Of a stretch of 64,000 bases of DNA, positions 50,801 to 58,050 are shown one piece after another. The number at the start of each line of letters is the position of its first letter. Position 1 is the stretch's first letter. Source of the stretch: an uncultured Opitutales bacterium (GTDB taxonomy: Bacteria; Verrucomicrobiota; Verrucomicrobiia; Opitutales; Seribacteraceae); contig CALSTX010000002.1 in NCBI GenBank assembly GCA_943789375.1, positions 186,001 through 250,000 of the forward strand, written 5' to 3'. Below the pieces are notes generated by a model. It saw only the letters and a list, made by a program, of their open reading frames with translations, did no database searches and was not told the origin of the DNA. Made by a program: the position numbers and the translations under genes.

Positions 50801-51992
50801 GGAAGATAAGGAGTTCCCCCCACCTGTAAGTGTTCCCAATCCGCACAGGTTCTTCATTAGGTAAAAGGCTGGGCGTTATATCATTGGTCTCCTTAATGTA
50901 TGAACCATTGGCGAAATATTTGAGAGTTGTACTTGGCCCATCGTACCAAACAGTAATGATTTTTGGGGATATATCGGCATACATGGAAAAAGACCCACTA
51001 AGCCTTGCAGCGTACCCAGAAACCTTAGGGTACCCCAACCATAAAGCTGCTCCTTGGCTTACTCCTGTATTCATCCTATCAAACGACCATCCAGATGGTA
51101 TATAATTACCAGCCCATGATGAATGTTTCCATATACCCGCAGTCCAATTAGAACTTGAAGTCCATTGGTAGACAAAGGCCATGGTCATACTATCCCACGC
51201 ATCAAAAGAGTTCTCAGAATTTTGCACAACCAGTGCATCTCCATCTGTACGGACTGAGGGGAAGTAACGGGAAAGTGAATTTTCTTCGTATTTAGACTGA
51301 CCGTTGCCCACCGCATGGTGCCCATATCCACTCTTGTCCATCCACATCCCAACGGACTCACCATCCTCGGGCAAATCATCAGCCATCTCCATATTGCTGG
51401 ACACTCGCATGGAGCCACGGTCTCCCGCATCGAGCCAGAGCATAAGCCCCTCATTGATAGAGACTGGGGAAAAGCGGACATCATCGATCAAGGAAACAGT
51501 GAATGACTTATCGAATCCCTGCCCGTAGGGATCGACCGCCCGGACACGGACCAGGTAGCTGGAAGCATTGTTTTCGTAGTCAAAGACCACGGCAGTGCGC
51601 AAACCACCCTCTTCATCTATGTGGAATAAAGCATTGTTGGTCGACCCTTCGCCATCCACCAATTCATAGGCGTAGCCAACGCTCCCATCCACATCCACAG
51701 GGGTAAGCTTGCCCACCAGGGTGCCGATGGGCTGGTTTTCCAGAACAGCCAAAGTTCCACTTGAGTTTAAGTCCGTGGGCGGGCGGTTGGTGGAGGTAGG
51801 ATTGTTGGGATCGGAACCATAGAGGGCTTCATCGGTATTGCTGAGGCCATCGCCATCTCGGTCGGGATCTGAACCATTGGGAATACCATCCCCATCGATA
51901 TCGGTTTCGAGGTGGTCTTCCACTCCATCCCCATCCAAATCCTCAAACACATCGAGCACGGTAAAGGTGAGGGCTTGTTGAGTAAGCCTCAT
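44505..51992 (-). CDS. Giant gene A, C-terminal piece: cadherin-like/LamG repeats, spacer, Trp-rich tail
   Basis: 2,495 codons; the first few (MRLT) are out of the true frame, which comes from the piece upstream. It opens with a long calcium linker (VFEDLDGDGVEDHLETDIDG), then alternates cadherin-like repeats (LAVLENQPIGTLVGKL) with LamG-like modules at MLWLDAGDRG (~51.45 kb), KLWLDASNPA (~49.85), ILWLDANNTD (~48.6) and SLWLDANASE (~47.45). Later repeats lack LamG. A low-complexity spacer (~45,400-45,125) precedes a fibronectin-III-like segment (FGTTYYYRAFARNKIGE) and the Trp-rich domain (DAWWTSMRDAGNGWIQSPWL to DWLYLYPGKQTIFFNFSTK). Exported, probably surface-bound. Confidence 0.88.
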   Translation of the reverse strand: MRLTQQALTFTVLDVFEDLDGDGVEDHLETDIDGDGIPNGSDPDRDGDGLSNTDEALYGSDPNNPTSTNRPPTDLNSSGTLAVLENQPIGTLVGKLTPVDVDGSVGYAYELVDGEGSTNNALFHIDEEGGLRTAVVFDYENNASSYLVRVRAVDPYGQGFDKSFTVSLIDDVRFSPVSINEGLMLWLDAGDRGSMRVSSNMEMADDLPEDGESVGMWMDKSGYGHHAVGNGQSKYEENSLSRYFPSVRTDGDALVVQNSENSFDAWDSMTMAFVYQWTSSSNWTAGIWKHSSWAGNYIPSGWSFDRMNTGVSQGAALWLGYPKVSGYAARLSGSFSMYADISPKIITVWYDGPSTTLKYFANGSYIKETNDITPSLLPNEEPVRIGNTYRWGELLIFRYALPEDDRELIEGYLAHKWGMEEDLPSTHSFFQNPSPSGYENLEANFTNRPHTDFTLFTPSEIFENHPVGKPVGVLDVRDYDLAEKYSYQLVSGEGADDNARFYVNETGELIPTRYFDYETAVSHTVRIRVSDTEGNAVEKELVIQISDSLEDADGDGIADASDPDDDNDGTPDDSDPDRDGDGLSNSDELANGSNPDNPDSTNHAPTDISSDTGLKIKEHSVVNSLVGQLIAEDEDVSDFHRFELVSGGGDTYNDLFSMSLAGELRALHRFDYENNATQMSIRVRVADSFNKSFERSLSIVLKQNRFPLVTEISSNLKLWLDASNPANLLNADDQPLTSDKEAFSRWYDQSGNNYDAITESHKRPNWKASLINSKPGVDLSSSTLKIENSETDFDEWSELHVFGVFQIVNHVTWKRVLGKTSNINSSADTAWHFGVRRGDYDPPLYFMRARNSGGTNYYKDDANLRTQSLKDDVGLFVMSFGDGSFANKINGTLNASVSASGSIGSLPSEPLKIGQDFSLHLAELLIFEEKLSYDDEQLVEGYLSHKWALQAKLPNDHPHHKLLNHDEKFVSIEGQAAGTNLGSISEVSADYNASHTYSLSEANSSNHNHLFAMDENGTLSNLVVFDYETNATEYKISVRATSNGALVSEKTYPVFISDADEDLDNDGFSDAEETAYGSDPNDEESIPNTAPSNISGALSVLENADAGTVVGTLTTSDTDNHESFKYNLVSRTAGANAILWLDANNTDSILEKDGRIYEWRDLSGKGNHAVQSNPDAQPVRINNRIEFDGNDIMQISKDPFHELQEPAVVVVAKWNQSADWANSIAGYDSMNTSTGWRVRQHDSIFKLTFTIRKTNGTDDPAPNTSTSQGNYFLVSAFRKDERRFLAHNGAVISNIADTGEITYSGSNRSAIGGAFYADEFSSPNGFLRGSIKELIVMNGKSAMEMERLENHLASKWGIPMNRSVDGLDNESFVIDENGTISTTASLDYEEDANRTIRIRATDPYGEVIEKELVVFLSNEVEDIDEDGIEDAIDEDADGDGINNETELDNGTDPYDDQSTNQLPTGISASGALTISENADAGTFVGNFTGTDPDSGQSLKFGLVADYPEHLSPSLWLDANASETLDLNRSYIMRWTDKRGGPSLIQDEENRQPQMTDLELNELPVVEFLGSDYMYSNGAFPLSPNFTMFAVAGFDWVNSESDSLVSYDSFSGGGFMQWDAGDKYRFKSRVWHHSYSGSLTSHKFYPQSDMGPALYQVSFDYEMGTIHGLLNGQSLGTTDYQTAVHPRHVLRLFANNDLNQFPKGFVAEFMVFDEGLSEVDRKLVESYLGEKWALPMHDPIEHPLFKMEQNGTLVTREELDFETDENHTITVRVFDEYNASYDKDFLVRVTNVVEDLDGDGIENHYDTDDDNDSISDDLDPDDDNDGFSDADELAYCSNPLDPNSVANAPPSLLKLSHVRFWENQPIGSVIAECNGTDPDSNASLSYKLITTDKETDHALFSLEQNGTLKNAAIFNFESNRTNYTLLIKVTDEHNASLLQELTLTLQDQNDAPVFTSPSENSLAVQFEIPENSTHIMQLQASDEDRDTLIFEKTGGFEQGLFDLNTTTGNLAFTHAPDFENPKDLTKENTYQVWVQVVDPKGEYDQKHISIRVKNVVEDMDKDGIEDHYDPDNDNDGFSDAEELAYGSDPFDPRSVANSAPTALTLSKSSILENQPVGTLVGKFTGTDPDNSSTLAYTLSKGPGDSHNSSFTIEADNQLISQKFFDYENSEHNFSVRIQVTDEHKASFSQAFIINLLNDPSDDTSPVLDDNKTEEPVTEPKDNDDHNTTLPPNLDDNKTIAPVIDQNTSDDLNNTEPPLIDQNKTENPIGPQPPVIDGNNSGVDDNKSQTDPPVLQPETLKYHPIVQTQEVTQNEKGIYVFKGRILTNAGVKLEEFGIEISDSFSFQTYKSYIAEPYGNTFHIKITDLAFGTTYYYRAFARNKIGESHGAPKRLKIPALPQPDAWWTSMRDAGNGWIQSPWLGTFQRFEHTDWIYHTRLGWVYTQSDVKDGIWLWMEQENWLWTQKDVWPYFWSDNTGDWLYLYPGKQTIFFNFSTK
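45125..45400 (-). repeat. Asp/Asn/Pro/Thr-rich spacer with repeated P-V-I-D-x-N motif in gene A
   Basis: Low-complexity stretch in the encoded protein with recurring motifs PVLDDNKTEEP, PNLDDNKTIAP, PVIDQNTSDD, PLIDQNKTENP and PVIDGNNSG. Probably a flexible, strongly acidic spacer between the repeat stalk and the C-terminal fibronectin-like and Trp-rich domains. Confidence 0.8.
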
Positions 51993-53325
51993 TGTGCTCG
52001 TCCTTCACCTCCACCCGGATGGACAGGCTCTGGGCACTTTCATAATCCAGAGGGGCGTTCAGACGAAGTTGCCCATCTGGCAAAAGAGAAAAACTGGCAT
52101 TGCCCGCATCCCCTTCCCCGCTGATGAGGGTGTAGGAGAGAACCGGGCGAAAATCCGAATCGGTAGCCACCAACTGGCCGACGATCGAGCCCACAGCGGT
52201 ATCTTCCGCTGCCTCCAATGTCCGGACGGAACGAATCTCCTCCGGGGCATTGTTTACGGAACCTGCATCCTTGGGGTCGTAGCCGAGGGAAACTTCCAGA
52301 GTGTTGCTCATCCCGTCGCCATCGATGTCGGGATCGGTGGAGTCGGTGGCACCGTCCCCGTCCAGATCATCCACACCATCGGTTATGGAAATAAGATGAG
52401 TGTTTTCAATGGACTGGTTGTTCTCATTGGTCGCACGCAAGAGAATGGACCGGGAGGTACCCAATTCATAATCCAACCGGGCGGTCGTGCGGAGGGTTCC
52501 ATTGTCGTCCACGCTAAACACATTTAGCGTGCGCTCGATGGGCAGGGCCCATTTGTGGGCAAGGTAGCGCTCCACCTCCTGCATCTCCAAGTCTCCCAGC
52601 GTACGGTCGAAAATAATCAATTCTCCAAGCTCACCCGTAAATCTGGAACTATTCCCCCCCTTACCAAACCTGCTTGCATTAAGGTCGGCCGAGGAGCGAA
52701 AAGACACAATTTCGAGGTTTTGCGGTGGCAAGGTCTGGGAGCCATCCACTTTTAACCCGCGGATAAAAGTATCTCCGCCCAGTACGGCATCGGCCGCAAA
52801 CCCGGTTGCCCAAAATGCCTCCCTGTTAGAGAAGAAGTGGGTGTTACTCACATCGCCCAGTAAAGGCCCCGTTGATCCATTCCGGCGAGCAACCGCCCAG
52901 AATACCGTGCGTACATTTCCAATCTCCTCAAAATCATGATAAGCCATGGGGGCCCCGTTGTAGTGCATCACCGAGTGACCGTTTTGGAAGTTTTTGAGAA
53001 TGGTGGGGAATCCCTGAGCGGATCCATTGCGGGTGGCATGGTTGTTGGATGAGCTTTTGTCCTGCCAGGTCTCCCCGGCGTAGTTCAACTCGCTTGCATC
53101 CAGCCAGAGCACCGGGTTTGCCGAGGTGGGCAGATGCGGGATTAATTCGTAGGACTTGATCGGGCTGGCACTATCCACCAATCGCTCAAACTGGCCAACC
53201 ACCGTACCCACAGCCGCATCTTCGGATACGGTAAGTGTACTCTTTGGTTTAAAGCTGGTAGCCGGCACCACCGGAGATGAACCATTCAACGGATCACTTC
53301 CAAGAATCGCTTCATCCAGCATCAC
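51943..53325 (-). CDS. Giant gene A, third piece: cadherin-like and LamG
   Basis: 460 codons. A calcium-linker end (EAILGSDPLNGSS) leads to a cadherin-like repeat (LTVSEDAAVGTVVGQFERLV), a LamG-like module (VLWLDASELNYAGETWQDKS, ending near VERYLAHKWALPIERTLN), a DLDGDGATDSTDPDIDGDGM linker and one more cadherin-like repeat that breaks at EVKDEHNEAYST; the next piece resumes with QALTFTVLDVFEDLDGDG. This part is clearly more G+C-rich than the rest of the gene. Confidence 0.75.
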   Translation of the reverse strand: MMLDEAILGSDPLNGSSPVVPATSFKPKSTLTVSEDAAVGTVVGQFERLVDSASPIKSYELIPHLPTSANPVLWLDASELNYAGETWQDKSSSNNHATRNGSAQGFPTILKNFQNGHSVMHYNGAPMAYHDFEEIGNVRTVFWAVARRNGSTGPLLGDVSNTHFFSNREAFWATGFAADAVLGGDTFIRGLKVDGSQTLPPQNLEIVSFRSSADLNASRFGKGGNSSRFTGELGELIIFDRTLGDLEMQEVERYLAHKWALPIERTLNVFSVDDNGTLRTTARLDYELGTSRSILLRATNENNQSIENTHLISITDGVDDLDGDGATDSTDPDIDGDGMSNTLEVSLGYDPKDAGSVNNAPEEIRSVRTLEAAEDTAVGSIVGQLVATDSDFRPVLSYTLISGEGDAGNASFSLLPDGQLRLNAPLDYESAQSLSIRVEVKDEHNEAYSTSPHLYRARCV

Positions 53326-53400
53326 TCAACCCATCCCCATCGATGTCCAAATCGTAATGGTCTTCCGTACCGTCCCCATCCAAATCCTCCACCACATTGG

Positions 53401-56400
53401 TTACTGATAGGTAAAGTTCTTATCGAAGGATACATTGTGATCATCCGTTGCACGAACCATGATGGTGTAGTTATGATCGTCGGTTTCGTAGTCAAAAACA
53501 TTGGAAACTAATAATGAGCCATTGGCATCCATAGAGAAAAGATGATTATCGAAAGATGTATCAATTCCTAGATTAGGTGCCATCGATTTTCGACCGTGCG
53601 AAGCAGGCAGTTTAGCCTGCAGATTCCATTTGTGAGCTAAATAGCCTTCTAGATCTTCAATCTCTTCCGAACTAAAACTATCTTCATATATTAAAAATTC
53701 TGAAATTTTTATTTGGTTTAATCCATTACCATTGGAAAAACCAGAGATGGTCACATCCAAGTTAGGTTTTGATATCAAGGATCCTTCTGCTGAGAAGTTT
53801 TGAGTAATTCTTTGCCCATTTAGTTTTAGAAATAAATTTCCTGAACAAAAACTCATAGAGAGTAATGATGGCCCAATTTTATCTACAGCGAATCTGTACT
53901 TACCAGTATCTGCGTAAAAGGCACCTTTGTTTGTTCTCAAAGCCGGGCCCCAAAGATCTAAATCTGCCCGATGACTATTAAGACTCCATGCAATATCACT
54001 AGTTTCATTGACCCATCCCGAAAAGTTTGTCTTACCAAAAAAGGAAGAAAAGTTATCCGAATTCGTCTGCTGAAGAGTAGCCAACACCGTAAGTTCACTC
54101 CATTCGTCGAATACTAGTTTACTGTTATCCAAATACATGGATGCATTTTGTAGAATTACCCCTGGCTTGCCATTGAATGTAGTAGCATTCCATACAGGAT
54201 TGTTACTGAGTTTTTTTGCATGATGACCATTTCCGGTTTGGTCATACCAAATAAATACATTCTCGTTTTTATTGGGGATTTCTCCGTCAATTGCACTTGT
54301 GGTAGAAAAATTCTCAGGATGACTCGCATCCAACCAAGTTTTCAAATTTCCTGTAGATAATATTCGATCCCCTTTCCGAACTAGTTGGTAATTTAATTCA
54401 CCTCCCTCCGGATCGGATGCATTAAATTCAACAATTATAGAACCAACACTTTCGTTTTCAGCTACTGAAACAGCACCCAAAGGGAACAAGTTTGAGGGTG
54501 GACGGTTGCTGGAGCCAGCATCCCAAGGGTCGGAGTTATAAGCAAGTTCCTCCGCATTGGTCAGTCCGTCCCCATCAATGTCTGTATCGTTATGATCTTC
54601 CGTTCCATCACCATCCAAATCCTCCACAACATTGGTAACAGAAATGGTAAATATTTTATCGAAGGATACGTTATGTTCATCCTTTGCACGCAGGATCAGA
54701 GAATAATTAGATTCACCTTCGAAGTCTAAATCTTGAAGAGTTGATAAGGTGCCATTTTCATCCAAAGAAAAATCGGAACTGGCGGATAAATTATTATCTA
54801 TCTGCCATTTACAGGCTAAATAAGATTCAATCCTAGATTTCTCATCTGGAGTATGCAGACCAGCAACAAACAAAAGCTCGGAAATTTTGTTTTGCCCATA
54901 TTTCCCATCACTATTTTTTCCGAGATAAAAAGAATTATTGCTATATTTTAGGATATGATGTGAAGAGAAATAGAAATACTCTCCATAGCTTACTTGGTCT
55001 CCCCTTGAGCCACTGTAAATTGTTCCACCTCTAACCCTACGGTAGGTTTCATAATCGCTCATGTAAGTAGATAGCGAGAGCCCACCTGAATACTGGTATG
55101 CAACATCCACTATACCTGAAGTTGAGGAGCCAAGATTTGCACGAGAATTCGAAAGAACTCCATACACAGTTATATCTCCTGATGGTTTGTAATTTGATAT
55201 TTGTAAAAAGTCTCCATTGAAGTAAACGCTTCGCTCAGTGCTGGAGTAAAAAGGCATGCGGGAAATATTGGTTTGAGTAGCATTTCTGTCATTACCACTT
55301 TTATCATGCCATTTTGTGACTCGACCATTTGAGATCTCCAAAGTGGATGTATCGGAAGCATCTAACCAAAGTTGAATATCAAGCCCATCTGGCAGTTTTG
55401 GAACTATCGAAATGCTTATGGATGAATTCCCGTCTGGATCGGTCGCATTAAACTCGCCAATCACGCTACCAATTACTGAGTTCTCGGCTATGGTTAGGTT
55501 ACTGGCATTGATATCACTGGGAGGGCGGTTACTGGAACTCGCATCCCATGGATTGGACCCGTACAGCACTTCATTCAGATTTGAAATTCCATCACCGTCG
55601 ATGTCCGTGTCATTATGATCCTCAATCCCATCACTATCAAAATCTTCAGAAATATTGGATATTGAAAAAGTAAACTTTTTATCAACTGACATATTATATT
55701 CATCAGTTGCCCGAATCGTTACACTGAAATTTTCATCGATCTCATAATCGAATAAACCTCTGGTTTTTAAACTGCCATTATCTTCCAATGAAAGTCCAAA
55801 GTTTGGGTAGGAAAAATTAGCAAAATCTCTGTAGGAATGCCCTTCAGGCAAAGAATCATTTAGATCCCATTTATCAGCTAGGTAGCCCTCAATCCATTGG
55901 GAATCGTTTAATTCAAATACATCATTAAACACGATAAACTCAGACAAATATAAATCAAATGCCGCAGGCCAGGAAGAATTTGCATCCCGACCAATGGATA
56001 AGGGAACATCTGGAGTACTTCTTATGATTCCATTTTCGGTTGTTTCAGACAGTAAGGTTCCATTAAATGCTATCTGCCTTTTACCTCCTCCAAAAGATAA
56101 TCGAAGAATACCCGCATTATGCAATGATCCAGAGCTTGTTTCTAAAATATCTGTTCCATTCGTATCACTTATTCGAAACCTGTAAGCAGGCGGACTCAGG
56201 TCGGGTCTTCGGGCCATAAAGTGCCAAGAAGACTCTGTAGACGAGTTTAACCCACCTGTTTTACCAAACCAAGTAGCCCATGTTCTGTAACGAACCTCCT
56301 CAACCACAGCAAATACCGTTAATTCGTTCCATCCATCAAATTCAACTGCACTGTTTTCTACAATCATTAGATCTTTACGGAAGGCTACTGTTGGTAAACC

Positions 56401-56754
56401 TCCATTAAATCCATCTGGTATGTAATCTGGCATATTGTAGTAAGATGGAAATTCAGTATCCTCAAAAGCTACCGCATGATGCCCATTACCAGTTCGGTCA
56501 AACCATGTACCTACAACTCCCCCATCTTGTGGATACCAACCAGTACCGTTTCGCTCACTCCGCATAAAGCGAACATCACTCGCATCAAGCCAAAGTTTCG
56601 GATCATACAATAAAGAAAATGTAATGTTCGTATCCCCGTCCGGATCGGTGGCATTGAACTCGCCGATTACGGTACCGATTGCGAGTTCTCCGCGATGGTC
56701 AGGTTGCTGGCATTGATATCGCTGGGCGGGCGGTTGATGGAGCTCGCATCCCAT
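53401..56754 (-). CDS. Giant gene A, second piece: cadherin-like/LamG repeats
   Basis: 1,117 codons; the first ~30 are out of the true frame. Three complete cadherin-like plus LamG-like units are seen, with LamG openings KLWLDASDVR (~56.6 kb), QLWLDASDTS (~55.35) and KTWLDASHPE (~54.35). Each ends near a (Y)LA(H/D/C)KW motif, followed by an FDYE-type cadherin end (LFDYEIDENFSVTIRATDEY) and a calcium linker (DFDSDGIEDHNDTDIDGDGI). The frame stops at NFTYQ near 53,400; the next frame continues VTNVVEDLDGDGTEDHYDLD. Confidence 0.82.
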   Translation of the reverse strand: MGCELHQPPAQRYQCQQPDHRGELAIGTVIGEFNATDPDGDTNITFSLLYDPKLWLDASDVRFMRSERNGTGWYPQDGGVVGTWFDRTGNGHHAVAFEDTEFPSYYNMPDYIPDGFNGGLPTVAFRKDLMIVENSAVEFDGWNELTVFAVVEEVRYRTWATWFGKTGGLNSSTESSWHFMARRPDLSPPAYRFRISDTNGTDILETSSGSLHNAGILRLSFGGGKRQIAFNGTLLSETTENGIIRSTPDVPLSIGRDANSSWPAAFDLYLSEFIVFNDVFELNDSQWIEGYLADKWDLNDSLPEGHSYRDFANFSYPNFGLSLEDNGSLKTRGLFDYEIDENFSVTIRATDEYNMSVDKKFTFSISNISEDFDSDGIEDHNDTDIDGDGISNLNEVLYGSNPWDASSSNRPPSDINASNLTIAENSVIGSVIGEFNATDPDGNSSISISIVPKLPDGLDIQLWLDASDTSTLEISNGRVTKWHDKSGNDRNATQTNISRMPFYSSTERSVYFNGDFLQISNYKPSGDITVYGVLSNSRANLGSSTSGIVDVAYQYSGGLSLSTYMSDYETYRRVRGGTIYSGSRGDQVSYGEYFYFSSHHILKYSNNSFYLGKNSDGKYGQNKISELLFVAGLHTPDEKSRIESYLACKWQIDNNLSASSDFSLDENGTLSTLQDLDFEGESNYSLILRAKDEHNVSFDKIFTISVTNVVEDLDGDGTEDHNDTDIDGDGLTNAEELAYNSDPWDAGSSNRPPSNLFPLGAVSVAENESVGSIIVEFNASDPEGGELNYQLVRKGDRILSTGNLKTWLDASHPENFSTTSAIDGEIPNKNENVFIWYDQTGNGHHAKKLSNNPVWNATTFNGKPGVILQNASMYLDNSKLVFDEWSELTVLATLQQTNSDNFSSFFGKTNFSGWVNETSDIAWSLNSHRADLDLWGPALRTNKGAFYADTGKYRFAVDKIGPSLLSMSFCSGNLFLKLNGQRITQNFSAEGSLISKPNLDVTISGFSNGNGLNQIKISEFLIYEDSFSSEEIEDLEGYLAHKWNLQAKLPASHGRKSMAPNLGIDTSFDNHLFSMDANGSLLVSNVFDYETDDHNYTIMVRATDDHNVSFDKNFTYQ

Positions 56755-57009
56755 GGGTCGGAATTATACGCCAGTTCCTCCGCATTGCTCAGCCCGTCCC
56801 CATCGATGTCCAGATCGTAGTGATCCTCAGTGCCGTCCCCGTCCAGATCCTCGACGACATTGGTACAGTTATGGTAAAGTTTTTATCGAAGGAGGCATTA
56901 TCGGTCGTCAAGGACCCTGACGATAAAAGAAAAATTACTGTCATAAGTTTCATAATCAATGAGTCCGGAAACCTTTAAAGTGCCATTAGTTTCAATAGAG
57001 TAAAAAGCA

Positions 57010-57273
57010 TTAGACACTAGGTAGGGAGAAACTGAAAATTCCCTCCCCGTCCGGATCGGTGGCATTGAACTCGCCAATTACGGTACCGATTGCGGAGTTC
57101 TCCGCGATGGTCAGGTTACTGGCATTGATATCAGTGGGGGCAGAATTTCCATTTAAATTGAATCCAAGTAGAAAAAAGGAAAACGCAAAGAACCAAGGGA
57201 GGGGAGCCCAAGAAAGATTAGAAATAGGAGACACCCATTCTTTTCGCAAAATATCAGAGAAAATAACCTTCAA
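57010..57273 (-). CDS. Giant gene A, N-terminal piece: export signal and first cadherin-like repeat
   Basis: The frame is open from 57849, but the upstream part reads through the wrong frame of the C-terminal stub. The homologous start with gene B is the TTG at 57273: MKVIFSDILRKEWVSPISNL, a hydrophobic stretch LPWFFAFSFFLLGFNLNG, then APTDINASNLTIAENSAIGT. It breaks at FSFSLPSV; other frames continue with NAFYSIETNGTLKVSG and FIVRVLDD, then FDKNFTITV and NVVEDLDGDGTEDHYDLDID across 57,010-56,760. Confidence 0.65.
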   Translation of the reverse strand: MKVIFSDILRKEWVSPISNLSWAPLPWFFAFSFFLLGFNLNGNSAPTDINASNLTIAENSAIGTVIGEFNATDPDGEGIFSFSLPSV

Positions 57274-57445
57274 AATGTTGAATCGTGTACTCTTAACCCT
57301 ACATTTGCTACGGGTATTGTCTAGTCCTAAAATAGTATGATGGTTGCTTTTTGATACGAAGCAGTAGCTGTTGGAAGGATTTGACCGGGTGAGGACACAT
57401 TTATGTTTTTTCCGTGAATTACCACAGCAGAAATCGGGTCTACCG
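57265..57445. repeat. Duplicated gene junction, copy 2 (between stub and A)
   Basis: Counterpart of 44280-44510. It carries, on the minus strand, the stop of the Trp-rich stub, a non-coding leader with CTCACCCGGTCAAATCC and ATTTTAGGACTA, and the TTG start region GATTCAACATTTTGAAGG of gene A. Confidence 0.6.
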
Positions 57446-57856
57446 ACTGGAACTCGTTGAGAAGTCGTAAAAGATTGTTTGTTTTCCTGGGTAAAGGTAA
57501 AGCCAGTCGGATGTCTTGTTGGACCACATGTAAGGCCATATCTCTTCCTTTGTCCAGAGCCAGCCTTCCGGTTCCATCCACAGCCAGATGCCATCCGCGC
57601 TCTCCGCGGGTGCATAGATCCAACCGAGTTGGGTGTGATAGATCCATTCCGTTTCCTCAAATCGTTGGAAAGGCTCCGAACCATGCGAGACTCGGATCCA
57701 GCCATTTCCGGCATCTCGCATCTTTGCCCACCAGGCGTTGGGTTGGAGCAGGGCGGGTATTTTAAGTCGCCTAGGACTGCCCTTGTTTTCTCCCGCTTGG
57801 TTGAGGGCGAAGGCTCGCTAGTAGTAGGTGGTGCCTGAGTCCAGGTCATCGAACAT
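57440..57856 (-). pseudogene. C-terminal stub of a third giant paralogue
   Basis: The minus strand encodes FDDLDSGTTYY, an in-frame TAG where paralogue A has a Tyr codon (YYYRAF), then RAFALNQAGENKGSPRRLKI, WWAKMRDAGNGWIRVSHGSE and the full Trp-rich domain to TIFYDFSTSSSR and a stop at 57440. Similarity to gene A ends just upstream of 57856. Nothing of the cadherin/LamG stalk remains, so this is the truncated tail of another family member left upstream of gene A. An AAGGAG lies 14 bases before the ATG at 57856, but the TAG after 12 codons prevents full translation. Confidence 0.75.
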
Positions 57857-58050
57857 ATCTTCTTTTATTACTCCTTTTGTAGATTATTCAATGGATAGAA
57901 TCAAGAGAGGGAAGCAGAAGTAAACCCATTCTGGTTGACTCCGGGAGAAAGCAGCGAGAGGGAATGGGATCGGGCGATTAGAGCTTGGAATCCTGCCGTT
58001 GACTTTAGGCAAAAAATAGAGATCATTGACCGCTTTCCCAATAATGCTCC

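Larger units (their letters stand above)
44505..57273 (-). other. Reconstructed giant gene A (about 4,250 codons), four main open pieces
   Basis: Four minus-strand frames join if indels near 57,028, 56,908, 56,873, 56,685, 53,410, 53,322 and 51,985 are corrected; at each break a repeat module resumes in another frame. The product is a chain of about fourteen cadherin-like repeats, eight LamG-like modules (each opening with WLDA and ending near YLAHKW-type motifs) and calcium-binding DxDGDG linkers, then an Asp/Asn/Pro/Thr-rich spacer, a fibronectin-III-like part and the Trp-rich domain. The start is probably the TTG at 57273, equivalent to that of gene B, giving MKVIFSDILRKEW and a hydrophobic signal. 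No catalytic domain was recognised, so an adhesin role is likely. Confidence 0.75.

Noticed and set aside
57010-57849. A single 279-residue protein from the full open frame 57849-57010
   Set aside because: Its first two thirds read the Trp-rich stub and spacer in the wrong frame; only the part from about 57273 belongs to gene A.
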